From Flavobacteriaceae bacterium HL-DH10 (GTDB taxonomy: Bacteria > Bacteroidota > Bacteroidia > Flavobacteriales > Flavobacteriaceae): DNA of 64,000 nucleotides. This document shows positions 37,185 through 45,026 of the stretch, one piece after another (positions within the stretch are counted from its first letter, which is position 1; each line of letters starts with the position of its first letter). A model generated the notes under the pieces. That model did no database searches. It had not been told where the DNA came from and worked only from the letters and a program-made list of their open reading frames with translations. A program made the position numbers and the translations under genes. Location of the stretch: assembly GCA_031826515.1 (NCBI GenBank), contig CP134536.1:3168501-3232500 (forward strand), read 5' to 3'.

Positions 37185-38195
37185 TTAATTGAAATTTACG
37201 GTTGCTTTTATAACTCCTGTTTCTGGTTTTAACCAACTATCAAAATGGTTAATCATTTCGGTAAAAGGCACATTGTGCGTTATGAAGGATTCTGTAGGGA
37301 ATTGGTCTAATACACTGATAACATGTTCGAAATCTTCGGTTGTTGCATTTCTACTGCACATTAAAGTCATTTCTTTAGCATGTACTTTAGGATGCGTATA
37401 AGTTAATTCTCCTTTTGAGAGCCCTACCAATACAAAACGTCCACCGTGGGACATGTAGTCTGGACAGGCTTCTAAAGCAAATTTATTTCCTGAGGCATCA
37501 AATACTACGGTTGCCATATCTCCATTGGTAATGTCTTCTATTTGTTTCACGGGGTCTTTGCCAACGTTAACTATGTAATCAACACCAATACTATCTTTTG
37601 CATATTTTAATCTGCCCTCGTTCATATCTAGAGCAATGACTTTTGCACCTTCGATTTGAGCGAGTTTCATGATTCCAATTCCAATTGGTCCACAACCAAC
37701 AACAACAACAAATTCTCCTTTTTTTATGGCTGCACGTCTTACCGCATGTGCACCGATAGCTAAAGGCTCCACTATGGCCATTTGGTCATCTGAAAGGTTA
37801 TTTGCAGGTAATAGAATATTGTCGGGAACGGTTATTTGCTCCTGCATTCCGCCATCGGTATGAATGCCCAAAACTTTAATATTTGTGCAACAATTGGTTT
37901 TTCCATTTCTACAGGCAATGCATTCACCACAACTTACGTAGGGCATCACCACAACATTATCTCCAGCTTTAATGCCTTTTGGGTTCTCGCCAATTTCTAA
38001 AACGACCGAAGCCAATTCGTGACCTAGTATTCTAGGATAGGTGAAAAAAGCTTGATTGCCACCATAGGCATGTAAATCGGTACCACAGATACCTACTTTG
38101 TTTATTTGTAATAAGGCTTCTCCTTCTTTTCTAACTGGAGCTTCTTTTTCTTTTAATAAAAATTCCCCTGGTTTTTCGCATACTATATATTTCAT
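37185..38195 (-). CDS. Zn-dependent alcohol dehydrogenase, candidate L-galactonate 5-dehydrogenase
   Basis: 336 residues, medium-chain dehydrogenase. The catalytic zinc ligands are in KVGICGTDLHAYGG and LGHELASVV, the structural zinc Cys cluster is in YVSCGECIACRNGKTNCC and the coenzyme motif reads VVVVGCGPIGIG. Relatives include RspB/sorbitol dehydrogenases and E. coli LgoD (YjjN), which oxidises L-galactonate to D-tagaturonate. The position directly in front of uxaA and uxaB supports that role. It is the first gene of the operon; the region upstream has an inverted repeat. Other sugar-acid substrates are possible. Confidence 0.85.
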   Translation of the reverse strand: MKYIVCEKPGEFLLKEKEAPVRKEGEALLQINKVGICGTDLHAYGGNQAFFTYPRILGHELASVVLEIGENPKGIKAGDNVVVMPYVSCGECIACRNGKTNCCTNIKVLGIHTDGGMQEQITVPDNILLPANNLSDDQMAIVEPLAIGAHAVRRAAIKKGEFVVVVGCGPIGIGIMKLAQIEGAKVIALDMNEGRLKYAKDSIGVDYIVNVGKDPVKQIEDITNGDMATVVFDASGNKFALEACPDYMSHGGRFVLVGLSKGELTYTHPKVHAKEMTLMCSRNATTEDFEHVISVLDQFPTESFITHNVPFTEMINHFDSWLKPETGVIKATVNFN

Positions 38196-38223
38196 GTGAT
38201 AATATTTATTGTTTTTTATCGGT

Positions 38224-38288
38224 CACATGTAACTTCCAAATAATCATTTTCTTGAGAATCAAGAATTCGTTATGGAAGTTTCATGATG
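38224..38288 (-). promoter_or_regulatory. Inverted repeat upstream of the L-galactose operon (candidate operator)
   Basis: CACATGTAACTTCC (38224-38237) faces GGAAGTTTCATGATG (38274-38288), nearly inverted copies separated by 36 bases. They lie 29-93 bases upstream of the first gene of the operon. The ACATATG motif of the hydrolase operons is not present here, so this operon may respond to a different regulator. Not tested. Confidence 0.35.
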
Positions 38289-38313
38289 TATAATAAATTT
38301 ATTTTAAACTCAT

Positions 38314-38342
38314 AAGAGCACATCAGTTATAGATGTACTCTT
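38314..38342 (-). terminator. Hairpin terminator after the GH29 gene
   Basis: AAGAGCACATC pairs with GATGTACTCTT (one mismatch) around a short loop, 44 bases after the GH29 stop on the minus strand. It separates the GH86-GH29 transcript from the L-galactose operon. Confidence 0.65.
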
Positions 38343-38386
38343 ATTTACTAAACAAAAATTTTAAAAACTAACTACTAAATTGTTTT

Positions 38387-39925
38387 TTATAAGGTTAACT
38401 CTAAGACAAAAGCAAAATCTCCAGATTTTTGAGATGGCATTTCAACAGTCAAACCATTATCGTCTTGAGACCATTTTAAAGTCTCATCACTACCTAACAT
38501 TCTAACATTAGATACTTTATCTTCTGAAGATTTAACAGATTTAACAAGAACACTATTGTTTTCTGGCCACGCCATCATAATAGCATATACTTTGTTTCCT
38601 TTTTGTGTGAAACGAATATCCTGTCCTGTAAATTCTTTATTGCCTCCTTCTGAATGGTGACCAGTACCAACTTCTGTAGGACCTTCACCAAAGGTTTTCC
38701 AATATTTTGTATCGTAAATAGCTTCACCATTTATATCCAACCAACTACCAATTTGTAATAAGATTTCTTTTTGGTCTTCTGGAATGGTGCCATCTGCTTT
38801 AGGACCTACGTTTAAAAGTAAGTTTCCGTTTTTAGAAACAATATCAATTAAATCATCAATTAAAGAATTAGCAGTTTTAGATTTCCAATTAGTAACATGA
38901 GACCATGAGTTTTTACCAATAGAAGTATCTGTTTGCCAAGGCAATTTTCTAATACCGGGAAGCTTGCCACGCTCTAAATCATAAATGACCGTGCCTTCCG
39001 GAAAAGCTTCATGATCAAAATTCTTATCGTTTATTACCACTTCTTTGCCCCATTCCATGCCTTTGTTATAATAGTAAGCGGCTATTTTTGGACGCATATC
39101 TGCATAATCGGGAATATCCAAGTAGAAATCAAACCAAAGGATATCGGGTTGGTAGTTGTCAATTAAATCAACGGTTCTGTCCCACCATGTTTGTTTGAAT
39201 GCATCGGAAACCGGTTCTGTTATATCTTTTCCTTTAGAAGAATATAAATCAGCATATTGTGGGTCTGTGGTGTCAAAATGGTCTTTTTTATTGTAAAAGG
39301 ACCAATTGAAAGCATAGTGGGAAGATGCTCCCATAATCAAACCTTTATCCCTGCCTTCTTTAAAAAGTTCCCCTAAGATATCACGTTTTGGCCCCATATC
39401 CACGGCGTTCCATCGCGTTGTGTTGGATTTGTACATGGCAAATCCATCATGATGGTCGGCTACAGGAATCACATATTTTGCTCCCGCCTTTTTAAATAAA
39501 TCAATCCATTCTGCCGCATTGAATTTTTCACCTTTAAACATGGGGATAAAATCTTTATAGCCAAAGGTTTTTTGGTCGCCCCAGATTTTTTTATGATGGG
39601 TGTAAACTTCGTTAGGGCCTGTTTTTTGAGGTGTTAATTGTGCCGTAAATGTGGCCGTATCCATATACATTTGACGCGGGTACCATTCTGAACTATAAGC
39701 AGGCACAGAATAAGCGCCCCAATGAATAAAAATACCGAATTTTTGATTGTTAAACCATTCGGGGTCTTTATAGTTTTTTTTGATAGACTCCCAATTTGGT
39801 TCAAAAATTTGGGTGTTTTCAGTTTTATTTTCTGTTACTTTTTTTTCGTTTTTTTCACCACATCCCAAAATTAAAAAGGAAAGGGTTAATAAAATACAGG
39901 ACTGTTTTCTTAAAAGCATGTTCAA
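38387..39925 (-). CDS. GH29-family α-L-fucosidase or α-L-galactosidase, lipoprotein
   Basis: 512 residues with a lipobox LSFLILGC (Cys near residue 22). GH29 features are QKFGIFIHWGAYSVPAYSSEWY, VADHHDGFAMY, the nucleophile Asp266 in ILWFDFYLD, then SKNGNLLLNVGPKADGT and a C-terminal β-sandwich. GH29 enzymes remove terminal α-L-fucose; members in porphyran loci of gut Bacteroides were shown to release L-galactose instead. The L-galactose operon next to it favours the second activity here, by inference. It is separated by 133 bases from GH86, with a candidate operator between. Confidence 0.9.
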   Translation of the reverse strand: MNMLLRKQSCILLTLSFLILGCGEKNEKKVTENKTENTQIFEPNWESIKKNYKDPEWFNNQKFGIFIHWGAYSVPAYSSEWYPRQMYMDTATFTAQLTPQKTGPNEVYTHHKKIWGDQKTFGYKDFIPMFKGEKFNAAEWIDLFKKAGAKYVIPVADHHDGFAMYKSNTTRWNAVDMGPKRDILGELFKEGRDKGLIMGASSHYAFNWSFYNKKDHFDTTDPQYADLYSSKGKDITEPVSDAFKQTWWDRTVDLIDNYQPDILWFDFYLDIPDYADMRPKIAAYYYNKGMEWGKEVVINDKNFDHEAFPEGTVIYDLERGKLPGIRKLPWQTDTSIGKNSWSHVTNWKSKTANSLIDDLIDIVSKNGNLLLNVGPKADGTIPEDQKEILLQIGSWLDINGEAIYDTKYWKTFGEGPTEVGTGHHSEGGNKEFTGQDIRFTQKGNKVYAIMMAWPENNSVLVKSVKSSEDKVSNVRMLGSDETLKWSQDDNGLTVEMPSQKSGDFAFVLELTL

Positions 39926-40024
39926 AAATTTTGGTTAATTGTGATTAAAGTAAATTTACTAATGTGTTGGCTAAATTCCTGTTTTTACTTAAAAGCTGAA
40001 ATATCGAATGTTTAAAACTCTACA

Positions 40025-40034
40025 ACATATGGTT
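40025..40034 (-). promoter_or_regulatory. Candidate operator (ACATATGGTT) upstream of GH29
   Basis: ACATATGGTTATTTCTC lies 100 bases upstream of the GH29 start, in the gap after the GH86 stop. It is the same motif as at 27471, 42988 and 50336, at a similar distance from a start codon. Confidence 0.45.
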
Positions 40035-40058
40035 ATTTCTCAGATTTTTTGATTAATC

Positions 40059-41879
40059 TTAACCTCTCGACTCAACATTTATAATAACTGAACTAACATG
40101 GCCACCTGAATCAGGAAAGGTGATTTTTACACTGTTTTCCCCTGCTATCAAAAGTTTATTGTCTATCGGAATACCAATAACACCAAAGAATCGTTGTCTC
40201 GCTAATTGGTCATAACCTGCCCAATTATTTGGTACTTCTATGGTTTTGCCATTAAGCGTTATAGTAGGTTTTTTACTCATATCATGAGACCTGCCAATCC
40301 CCATTTTGATATATGCTCTACCATTTTTAACAGCTTCAATATTCTTAAAGTTAAATGTGATGGTTTTGTTTTTCTCTATTGGTTGTAGATAGGTGTCTGT
40401 ATAATAATTGTTTTCTTTTAAAGTATTATTAAATATAATAGGAGTAACATCACATTCTGCTATGATTGTTTCGCCAGGTTTTAGTTTAACTGAATCTATA
40501 GATGATTCGTTTGTAAAGTAAATTAATCTTGGAAATCCTGTAGCAGTGGTGTAAAGTCGTCTTAACGTGATGTTTTTTATATAATCTGTGCTGTTGTTTA
40601 AAAAGTTTAATACCACATCTTGATTCTCATCACTTAAATTATTTATAGCAATAAAAACTTTTCCCTCCTTTGAAAACCCATGTATCTGGATGTCGGGATT
40701 GTTTGATGCCACTTCTATGCGTTTTCCTTCAACACCTTTCCAAAGTTCATAAAATTTCTTCAGGTGTGTAAAAGTATATGAACCATCTTCCTCTTTCTTT
40801 TTAATAACCCAAGGATAAGGATAGCCATTAGGGTTTCCTTCTTTATTATCATAGAACCAAGTGGCTTTAGAAGTTATAAATGGAATGGCTTTAAGTAAAC
40901 GGTCAGGTTTATCTAATAACTGCATTAAAATCTTATTATAAGCTATTAAGCAAGTGCCATTTAATTCTGGGGAATATGGTTTGCCAACAAGTCCTTGCGC
41001 CGTATAGCCATATTCTGAAATAACATGAGGTTTCACAACACCCCATTTTTTAAAACTGTAGGCTTCAATTAAATCTAGAATACCTTCGGAATTACTTCCT
41101 GAACGGTAACTAAAATCGCCTTCAACATTTCGTCCATCATAAATATGTGTTGCAAAAAACTGCATGCTTTCTCCCGCCACATCCATAAAGGTTTTCATGC
41201 GCGTATCCCAGTAGCCGAAATCGTCTTTTTCAACTTCAGGATATGCAGAGGCGTAACCACCAACCATCATATCAGGAATTTCACTATGTACTTTATCTGC
41301 AACAGTTTTATATAATTTAGACATTTCTATTATGACGGCAGGTGTTTCACCCCAAGTTTCTACGTAATCTTTGGCATGTACAAAAGGTTCATTCATAACC
41401 TCATAGTACTTTGGAATTACGGGATACGCATTTTTTAAGTAAGTAGCATCGTATTCCGCAACTTTGTCGTAGTTCTGGTTTAATTGAAAGGCCTCACTAG
41501 GATGGTCTGTAATGATGAAATCTGAAGTAGCAAATTCATCAAAGAGTGGGCTCTTTTTTAGACCTTCAGCAGCTCTATCTGCCATTGCTTTTGCTTCTGC
41601 TAAAGATGGGATTTCTGTTTTCGATTTTCTAAAGGGGGCAGGGCCACCAAAAGCACGACCATGTTCAATTCCTAGTTTTTTAAATAAATAATCGGCATCA
41701 GAAGCTAGATCCCAACTAGCATAAGAATCGTGCATTGCAAAGTATTTTTGCCTATTTAATTCACTTTCATTACCTATAAATTTTTGAGTAGTAAAATCGA
41801 TAGTTACTTCGTTTTCTTGAGCAACAACGCTGTATAGTGATACTATGCTTATTGTAAGTGTTATAAATAATTTATTCAT
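40059..41879 (-). CDS. GH86 β-agarase/β-porphyranase
   Basis: Start chosen at 41879 (MNKLFITLTISIVSLYSVVAQ), which gives a clear signal peptide and a 4-base gap to the gene before; an in-frame ATG at 41930 would overlap that gene. 606 residues. The TIM-barrel part contains RAFGGPAPFRKSK, acid/base Glu164 in YEVMNEPFVH and nucleophile Glu289 in VISEYGYTAQG; two β-sandwich domains follow (about 400-606). GH86 members cleave β-1,4 links in agarose or porphyran, producing oligosaccharides. It follows a secreted Ig-like protein and precedes GH29. Agarase and porphyranase cannot be separated by reading, but porphyran fits the many sulfatases. Confidence 0.87.
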   Translation of the reverse strand: MNKLFITLTISIVSLYSVVAQENEVTIDFTTQKFIGNESELNRQKYFAMHDSYASWDLASDADYLFKKLGIEHGRAFGGPAPFRKSKTEIPSLAEAKAMADRAAEGLKKSPLFDEFATSDFIITDHPSEAFQLNQNYDKVAEYDATYLKNAYPVIPKYYEVMNEPFVHAKDYVETWGETPAVIIEMSKLYKTVADKVHSEIPDMMVGGYASAYPEVEKDDFGYWDTRMKTFMDVAGESMQFFATHIYDGRNVEGDFSYRSGSNSEGILDLIEAYSFKKWGVVKPHVISEYGYTAQGLVGKPYSPELNGTCLIAYNKILMQLLDKPDRLLKAIPFITSKATWFYDNKEGNPNGYPYPWVIKKKEEDGSYTFTHLKKFYELWKGVEGKRIEVASNNPDIQIHGFSKEGKVFIAINNLSDENQDVVLNFLNNSTDYIKNITLRRLYTTATGFPRLIYFTNESSIDSVKLKPGETIIAECDVTPIIFNNTLKENNYYTDTYLQPIEKNKTITFNFKNIEAVKNGRAYIKMGIGRSHDMSKKPTITLNGKTIEVPNNWAGYDQLARQRFFGVIGIPIDNKLLIAGENSVKITFPDSGGHVSSVIINVESRG

Positions 41880-41883
41880 TATC

Positions 41884-42849
41884 TTAAAGTTTAACAAATT
41901 TGTAATAATCATCTTTGCTTGTAATGGCATAATATGCGCCTTTATTTAAATCTGAAATGGTTATGGAATTTGTGTTTGTCTCTTCTTTTACAATTTCTCC
42001 ATTAGCCGATATAATTCTTATAAATTCATATGAAGGATTGCCCGGTAAGGTTAAAATATTCGAGTTTTTATTAAGTGAAAGTGTAATATGCTGCTCGTTC
42101 AAATCATCAAGAGTAAGTACTTTTATAGCTTTAGTGATTTCAATTCCAGAGAGTTCTTTGCTTACAATATTTTCGTTAGGAAAGCCTTCCCCAGAGCCAT
42201 AATACAATACAAAACGATATTTGTTGCCTTCCTTTTGTTGTCCTGCATTTAAAGTTACCTTTATTGAACCTTCCCCAGTATTAATGCTACTGTTTTGACT
42301 TGCAGCAATCCATTGTTGGCCATTCCATAACGCTACTTGAAGCAATCTTGGTCCGCTGGCTTTGTAATTAATATCAAACTCAAAAACTTCCCTACTAGAA
42401 AGTGAAGTGGGGGTTAATAAAGAAAAGGATGCATCGTCTAAAATAGGAGCGTTGGTTTTAGTTATTTCTACATTTCTTATGATGGACGAAGCGCGCTCTG
42501 TTTTCCAATCACCACCTCTATCTCGTACAGAAACCAAAATACGATAACCTTTGCCAACTCGTGGTTTATCTTTTGGACTGATTTGAAATTGAAATACACC
42601 TTTCCCTTTATCTACAGGAATGGTTTTTCCTGCCCAAAATTTACCTGGACCACCAGAAATATCCAAAGCTAAATCGGAATCTTTTGAAACTTCATATCCA
42701 ACAAAAAAGCTATACGAAGATGCACTTTTAAGTTTTACTGGCACATCTTTTACGAATATTACTTTGTCGTTTTGGGCTTGATTTTTAAAGGATATAAACC
42801 CGAAAATGAGTAGGGCAATGAATTTGATTGTTATTATGCAATGTTTCAT
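41884..42849 (-). CDS. Secreted Ig-like accessory protein with a possible C-terminal T9SS-type domain
   Basis: Start at 42849 (MKHCIITIKFIALLIFGF) gives a signal peptide ending NQAQ; 321 residues. Two β-sandwich units are visible: about 25-125 (VPVKLKSASSYSFFVGYE, FWAGKTIPVDKGKGVFQFQ) and 135-225 (FEFDINYKASGPRLLQVALW, EGSIKVTLNAGQQKEGNKY). They look like the repeated Ig-like modules found beside agarases. The C-terminus (IRIISANGEIVKEETNTNS then DLNKGAYYAITSKDDYYKFV) resembles a T9SS sorting domain. No catalytic site is seen. It is the first gene of the GH86-GH29 group and may help bind galactan or dock the enzymes. Confidence 0.7.
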   Translation of the reverse strand: MKHCIITIKFIALLIFGFISFKNQAQNDKVIFVKDVPVKLKSASSYSFFVGYEVSKDSDLALDISGGPGKFWAGKTIPVDKGKGVFQFQISPKDKPRVGKGYRILVSVRDRGGDWKTERASSIIRNVEITKTNAPILDDASFSLLTPTSLSSREVFEFDINYKASGPRLLQVALWNGQQWIAASQNSSINTGEGSIKVTLNAGQQKEGNKYRFVLYYGSGEGFPNENIVSKELSGIEITKAIKVLTLDDLNEQHITLSLNKNSNILTLPGNPSYEFIRIISANGEIVKEETNTNSITISDLNKGAYYAITSKDDYYKFVKL

Positions 42850-42966
42850 AATATTGGTTTTATTTATTTTGGTTTTAACCTTTTGCTCCTGTCTCACTGC
42901 GAGTGTTTGGAATTAATAATGCTAGAACCTATTCAAATCTAAGTAATAAATAAAGCATCATAAATA

Positions 42967-43051
42967 ACACATGGTTATAATTTGATAACATATGTCTATT
43001 AAAAGCGATTTAGAGTGCTCTAAGTCCTTACCTTAAGACCATATGAAGTTC
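42967..43051. promoter_or_regulatory. Divergent regulatory region with three ACATATG-type motifs
   Basis: Between the minus-strand GH86 group (start 42849) and the plus-strand GH16 group (start 43229). It holds ACACATGGTTATAA (42967-42980), ACATATGTCTATT (42988-43000) and, inverted, CCTTAAGACCATATGA (43031-43046). The first two form an imperfect inverted pair (TTAT..ATAA). The remaining parts of 42850-43228 are AT-rich with only a 23-codon frame. Confidence 0.5.
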
Positions 43052-43137
43052 TAAAAAGTCTGTTTTTATCCTTTGTTGTAACTGTTACCATGTAATTTTA
43101 TTAACATCAAATTCATAGAATGGAATAAAAATTTTTC

Positions 43138-43209
43138 ATGAAAAAACCTTTGCTTTTATTGTTGTTTATTGCTTTTTTATTTGGGTTTTTAATCAATAAT
43201 AATAGTTGA
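43138..43209 (+). CDS. Possible 23-residue hydrophobic peptide ahead of the GH16 operon
   Basis: ATG at 43138 followed by KKPLLLLLFIAFLFGFLINNNS and TGA. It looks like a signal peptide without a mature protein. It ends 19 bases before the GH16 start. It may be a leader peptide, the stump of a lost gene, or chance in AT-rich DNA. There is no evidence that it is expressed. Confidence 0.25.
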   Translation: MKKPLLLLLFIAFLFGFLINNNS

Positions 43210-43228
43210 CAATAAAAATTGTTAAATA

Positions 43229-44101
43229 ATGGATAAAAAACGTTTACAAAATTTATGTTTTGTACTTATTTTTTCAGGGGTAACACGGGCGCAAGAATTA
43301 ACCATTCCTCCAAAAAAGTATGTTGATTCTGTTCAAATTGAGCGTGCCGTAAATAGAAATAATGATGATTTTCCGTTATCGGACCAGCAGAATTTAAAAA
43401 ACTGGAAGCTGTTAACAGATGTTTCCGACGAGTTTAAAGGAAGTAAACTCAATGAAACTTTATGGTTTCCAAACAATCCGAAATGGAAGGGAAGACCGCC
43501 AACTTTTTTTCATGGTTCTAATGTAAAGATTGAAAAAGATGAACTTGTAATTAGAGCCAATCAGCACGGTAATACTAGCTTGCCAAATGAGTTCACACAT
43601 TCAACTGGCTTCATTAAAAGCAGAAATAAATTCCTTTATGGCTATTTTGAAGCCGAATGCAAACTCATGGATGCCCCTTGGGTTTCTGGTTTTTGGATGA
43701 CCAATGTAGATACAGATTGGTGGACAGAAATCGATATCTGTGAGAATGCTCCAGGGGTAGATTATAACCGTCACGATTTGAATTCAAATATTCATGTATT
43801 CCGTTCGCCTAAAGACCAAGGAGATGTGAAAGCCCATTTTTCACGTACTGAAAAATATTATTTTCCCAAAGAGTTACAAGCCGATTACCATGTTTGGGGA
43901 TTGGAATGGATGGAACAATACATTCGTTTTTATATAGATGGCATCTTGTTTCGTGAGGCGGAGAACACCCATTGGCACCAACCTTTAGAAGTCAATTTTA
44001 ATTGCGAATCCAATAAATGGTTTGGCGCCTTGCCCAATGATAATCGGTTGGATGGCGAATTCCATGTGAAGTATTTTAGGGCATGGACATCAAAAAAATA
44101 A
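43229..44101 (+). CDS. GH16 endo-galactanase (agarase/porphyranase type), copy A
   Basis: 290 residues with a short signal peptide ending TRAQ. The β-jelly-roll has the catalytic E-x-D-x-x-E: Glu167, Asp169 and Glu172 in TEIDICENAPG. Other family features are GRPPTFFHGSNVKI, YGYFEAECKLMDAPWVSGFWM and YHVWGLEWMEQYIRFYIDG. Together they put it with red-algal galactan GH16 enzymes (agarase, porphyranase, furcellaranase). The subfamily is not certain. It is similar over its length to the broken GH16 on the opposite strand at 48.0-48.9 kb (same PLSNQ/PLSDQ, HVWGLEW, YWHQ/HWHQ), so they are paralogues. It starts the four-gene plus-strand operon. Confidence 0.92.
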   Translation: MDKKRLQNLCFVLIFSGVTRAQELTIPPKKYVDSVQIERAVNRNNDDFPLSDQQNLKNWKLLTDVSDEFKGSKLNETLWFPNNPKWKGRPPTFFHGSNVKIEKDELVIRANQHGNTSLPNEFTHSTGFIKSRNKFLYGYFEAECKLMDAPWVSGFWMTNVDTDWWTEIDICENAPGVDYNRHDLNSNIHVFRSPKDQGDVKAHFSRTEKYYFPKELQADYHVWGLEWMEQYIRFYIDGILFREAENTHWHQPLEVNFNCESNKWFGALPNDNRLDGEFHVKYFRAWTSKK

Positions 44102-44123
44102 TCTAACGTTTACATCTTTAAAA

Positions 44124-45011
44124 ATGAAATTATTAGCAAAACAATCCAAATATTTATCAATAATTCTACTTATAATTAACACAAGTTTATCTGCACAAAA
44201 AGCACCTGTTTTTTTGAATGGTGAAGACCCAAGACCAACCGATACGAAATGGGAATTGGTTAAAACTATGTCCGATGAGTTTAACGGTAAAAAAGTAGAT
44301 GAAGAAAAATGGCAAATATCCGGTCAAGGATGGATTGGCAGACCACCGGGCTTATTTCTTGCCGATAATGTAAAAGTTAATAACGGTAGTTTGCAAATAA
44401 TAACCACCACATTGCCAAAACCTGTAATTAAAAACAAACAAGAGTTTACTCATGGAGGCGGTTATGTTGGGTCTAGAAACGGAATGACTTATGGTTATTA
44501 TGAGTGTGAAATGAAAGCCAATAAAACATTTATGTCTTCTACTTTTTGGTTGATAAATGAGGGTAAAGATTTAAAGGGTTGTGATAAAAGAACCACAGAA
44601 TTAGACATACAAGAATGTGTTGGGCAAATTACAAATGATGCTGAGTGGATGAAAAATTTTGATCAAGCTATGAATTCGAATACGCATAGCAGAAATATCC
44701 CCGAGGGTTGCGACTACATCAAGGGTTCGGAAAAAGCTGGAGCAACTATTGGTGGAAAGGTATATGATGATTTTCATGTGTATGGCGTTTGGTGGAAGTC
44801 TAAAGATGAAATTCTTTTCTTTTTAGATGGTAAATTTCAATCGAAAGTAAAACCGCCCGCTGATTTTGATATTGAAATGTGTTTAAGAATGGTTGTGGAA
44901 ACTTACAACTGGAATCCCGTTCCTGCTGATGGTGGCATGACGTGTTCTTTAGAAGATAGAACAACCACTTATAATTGGGTAAGATCTTGGAAACTGGAAG
45001 ATAATAAATAA
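44124..45011 (+). CDS. GH16 endo-galactanase (agarase/porphyranase type), copy B
   Basis: 295 residues with a signal peptide ending SLSAQ. Catalytic residues are Glu159, Asp161 and Glu164 in TTELDIQECVG. Also visible are WIGRPPGLFLADNVKV, GYYECEMKANKTFMSSTFW, FHVYGVWWKSKDEILFFLDG and VETYNWNPVPADGG. It is close to the GH16 at 49.0-50.2 kb (same WIGRPPGLF, ELDIQECVG, YGCWWKSPTEI) and less close to its upstream neighbour. It follows that gene by 22 bases and precedes GH29 by 15. Likely secreted β-agarase or porphyranase; which of the two is not clear. A fragment identical in type to its C-terminus lies after GH29. Confidence 0.92.
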   Translation: MKLLAKQSKYLSIILLIINTSLSAQKAPVFLNGEDPRPTDTKWELVKTMSDEFNGKKVDEEKWQISGQGWIGRPPGLFLADNVKVNNGSLQIITTTLPKPVIKNKQEFTHGGGYVGSRNGMTYGYYECEMKANKTFMSSTFWLINEGKDLKGCDKRTTELDIQECVGQITNDAEWMKNFDQAMNSNTHSRNIPEGCDYIKGSEKAGATIGGKVYDDFHVYGVWWKSKDEILFFLDGKFQSKVKPPADFDIEMCLRMVVETYNWNPVPADGGMTCSLEDRTTTYNWVRSWKLEDNK

Positions 45012-45026
45012 TAAAAAAAAATAATT

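Noticed and set aside
30557-38195. L-fucose oxidative catabolism as the main role of this operon
   Set aside because: FucP, mutarotase, AKR and lactonase would fit fucose, but UxaB and UxaA need a hydroxyl at C6, and no fuconate dehydratase is present. L-galactose explains all seven genes. Fucose was kept only as an alternative.
40059-41930. Start of GH86 at 41930
   Set aside because: This start overlaps the upstream gene and puts extra residues before the signal peptide; 41879 gives a normal signal peptide and a 4-base gap.
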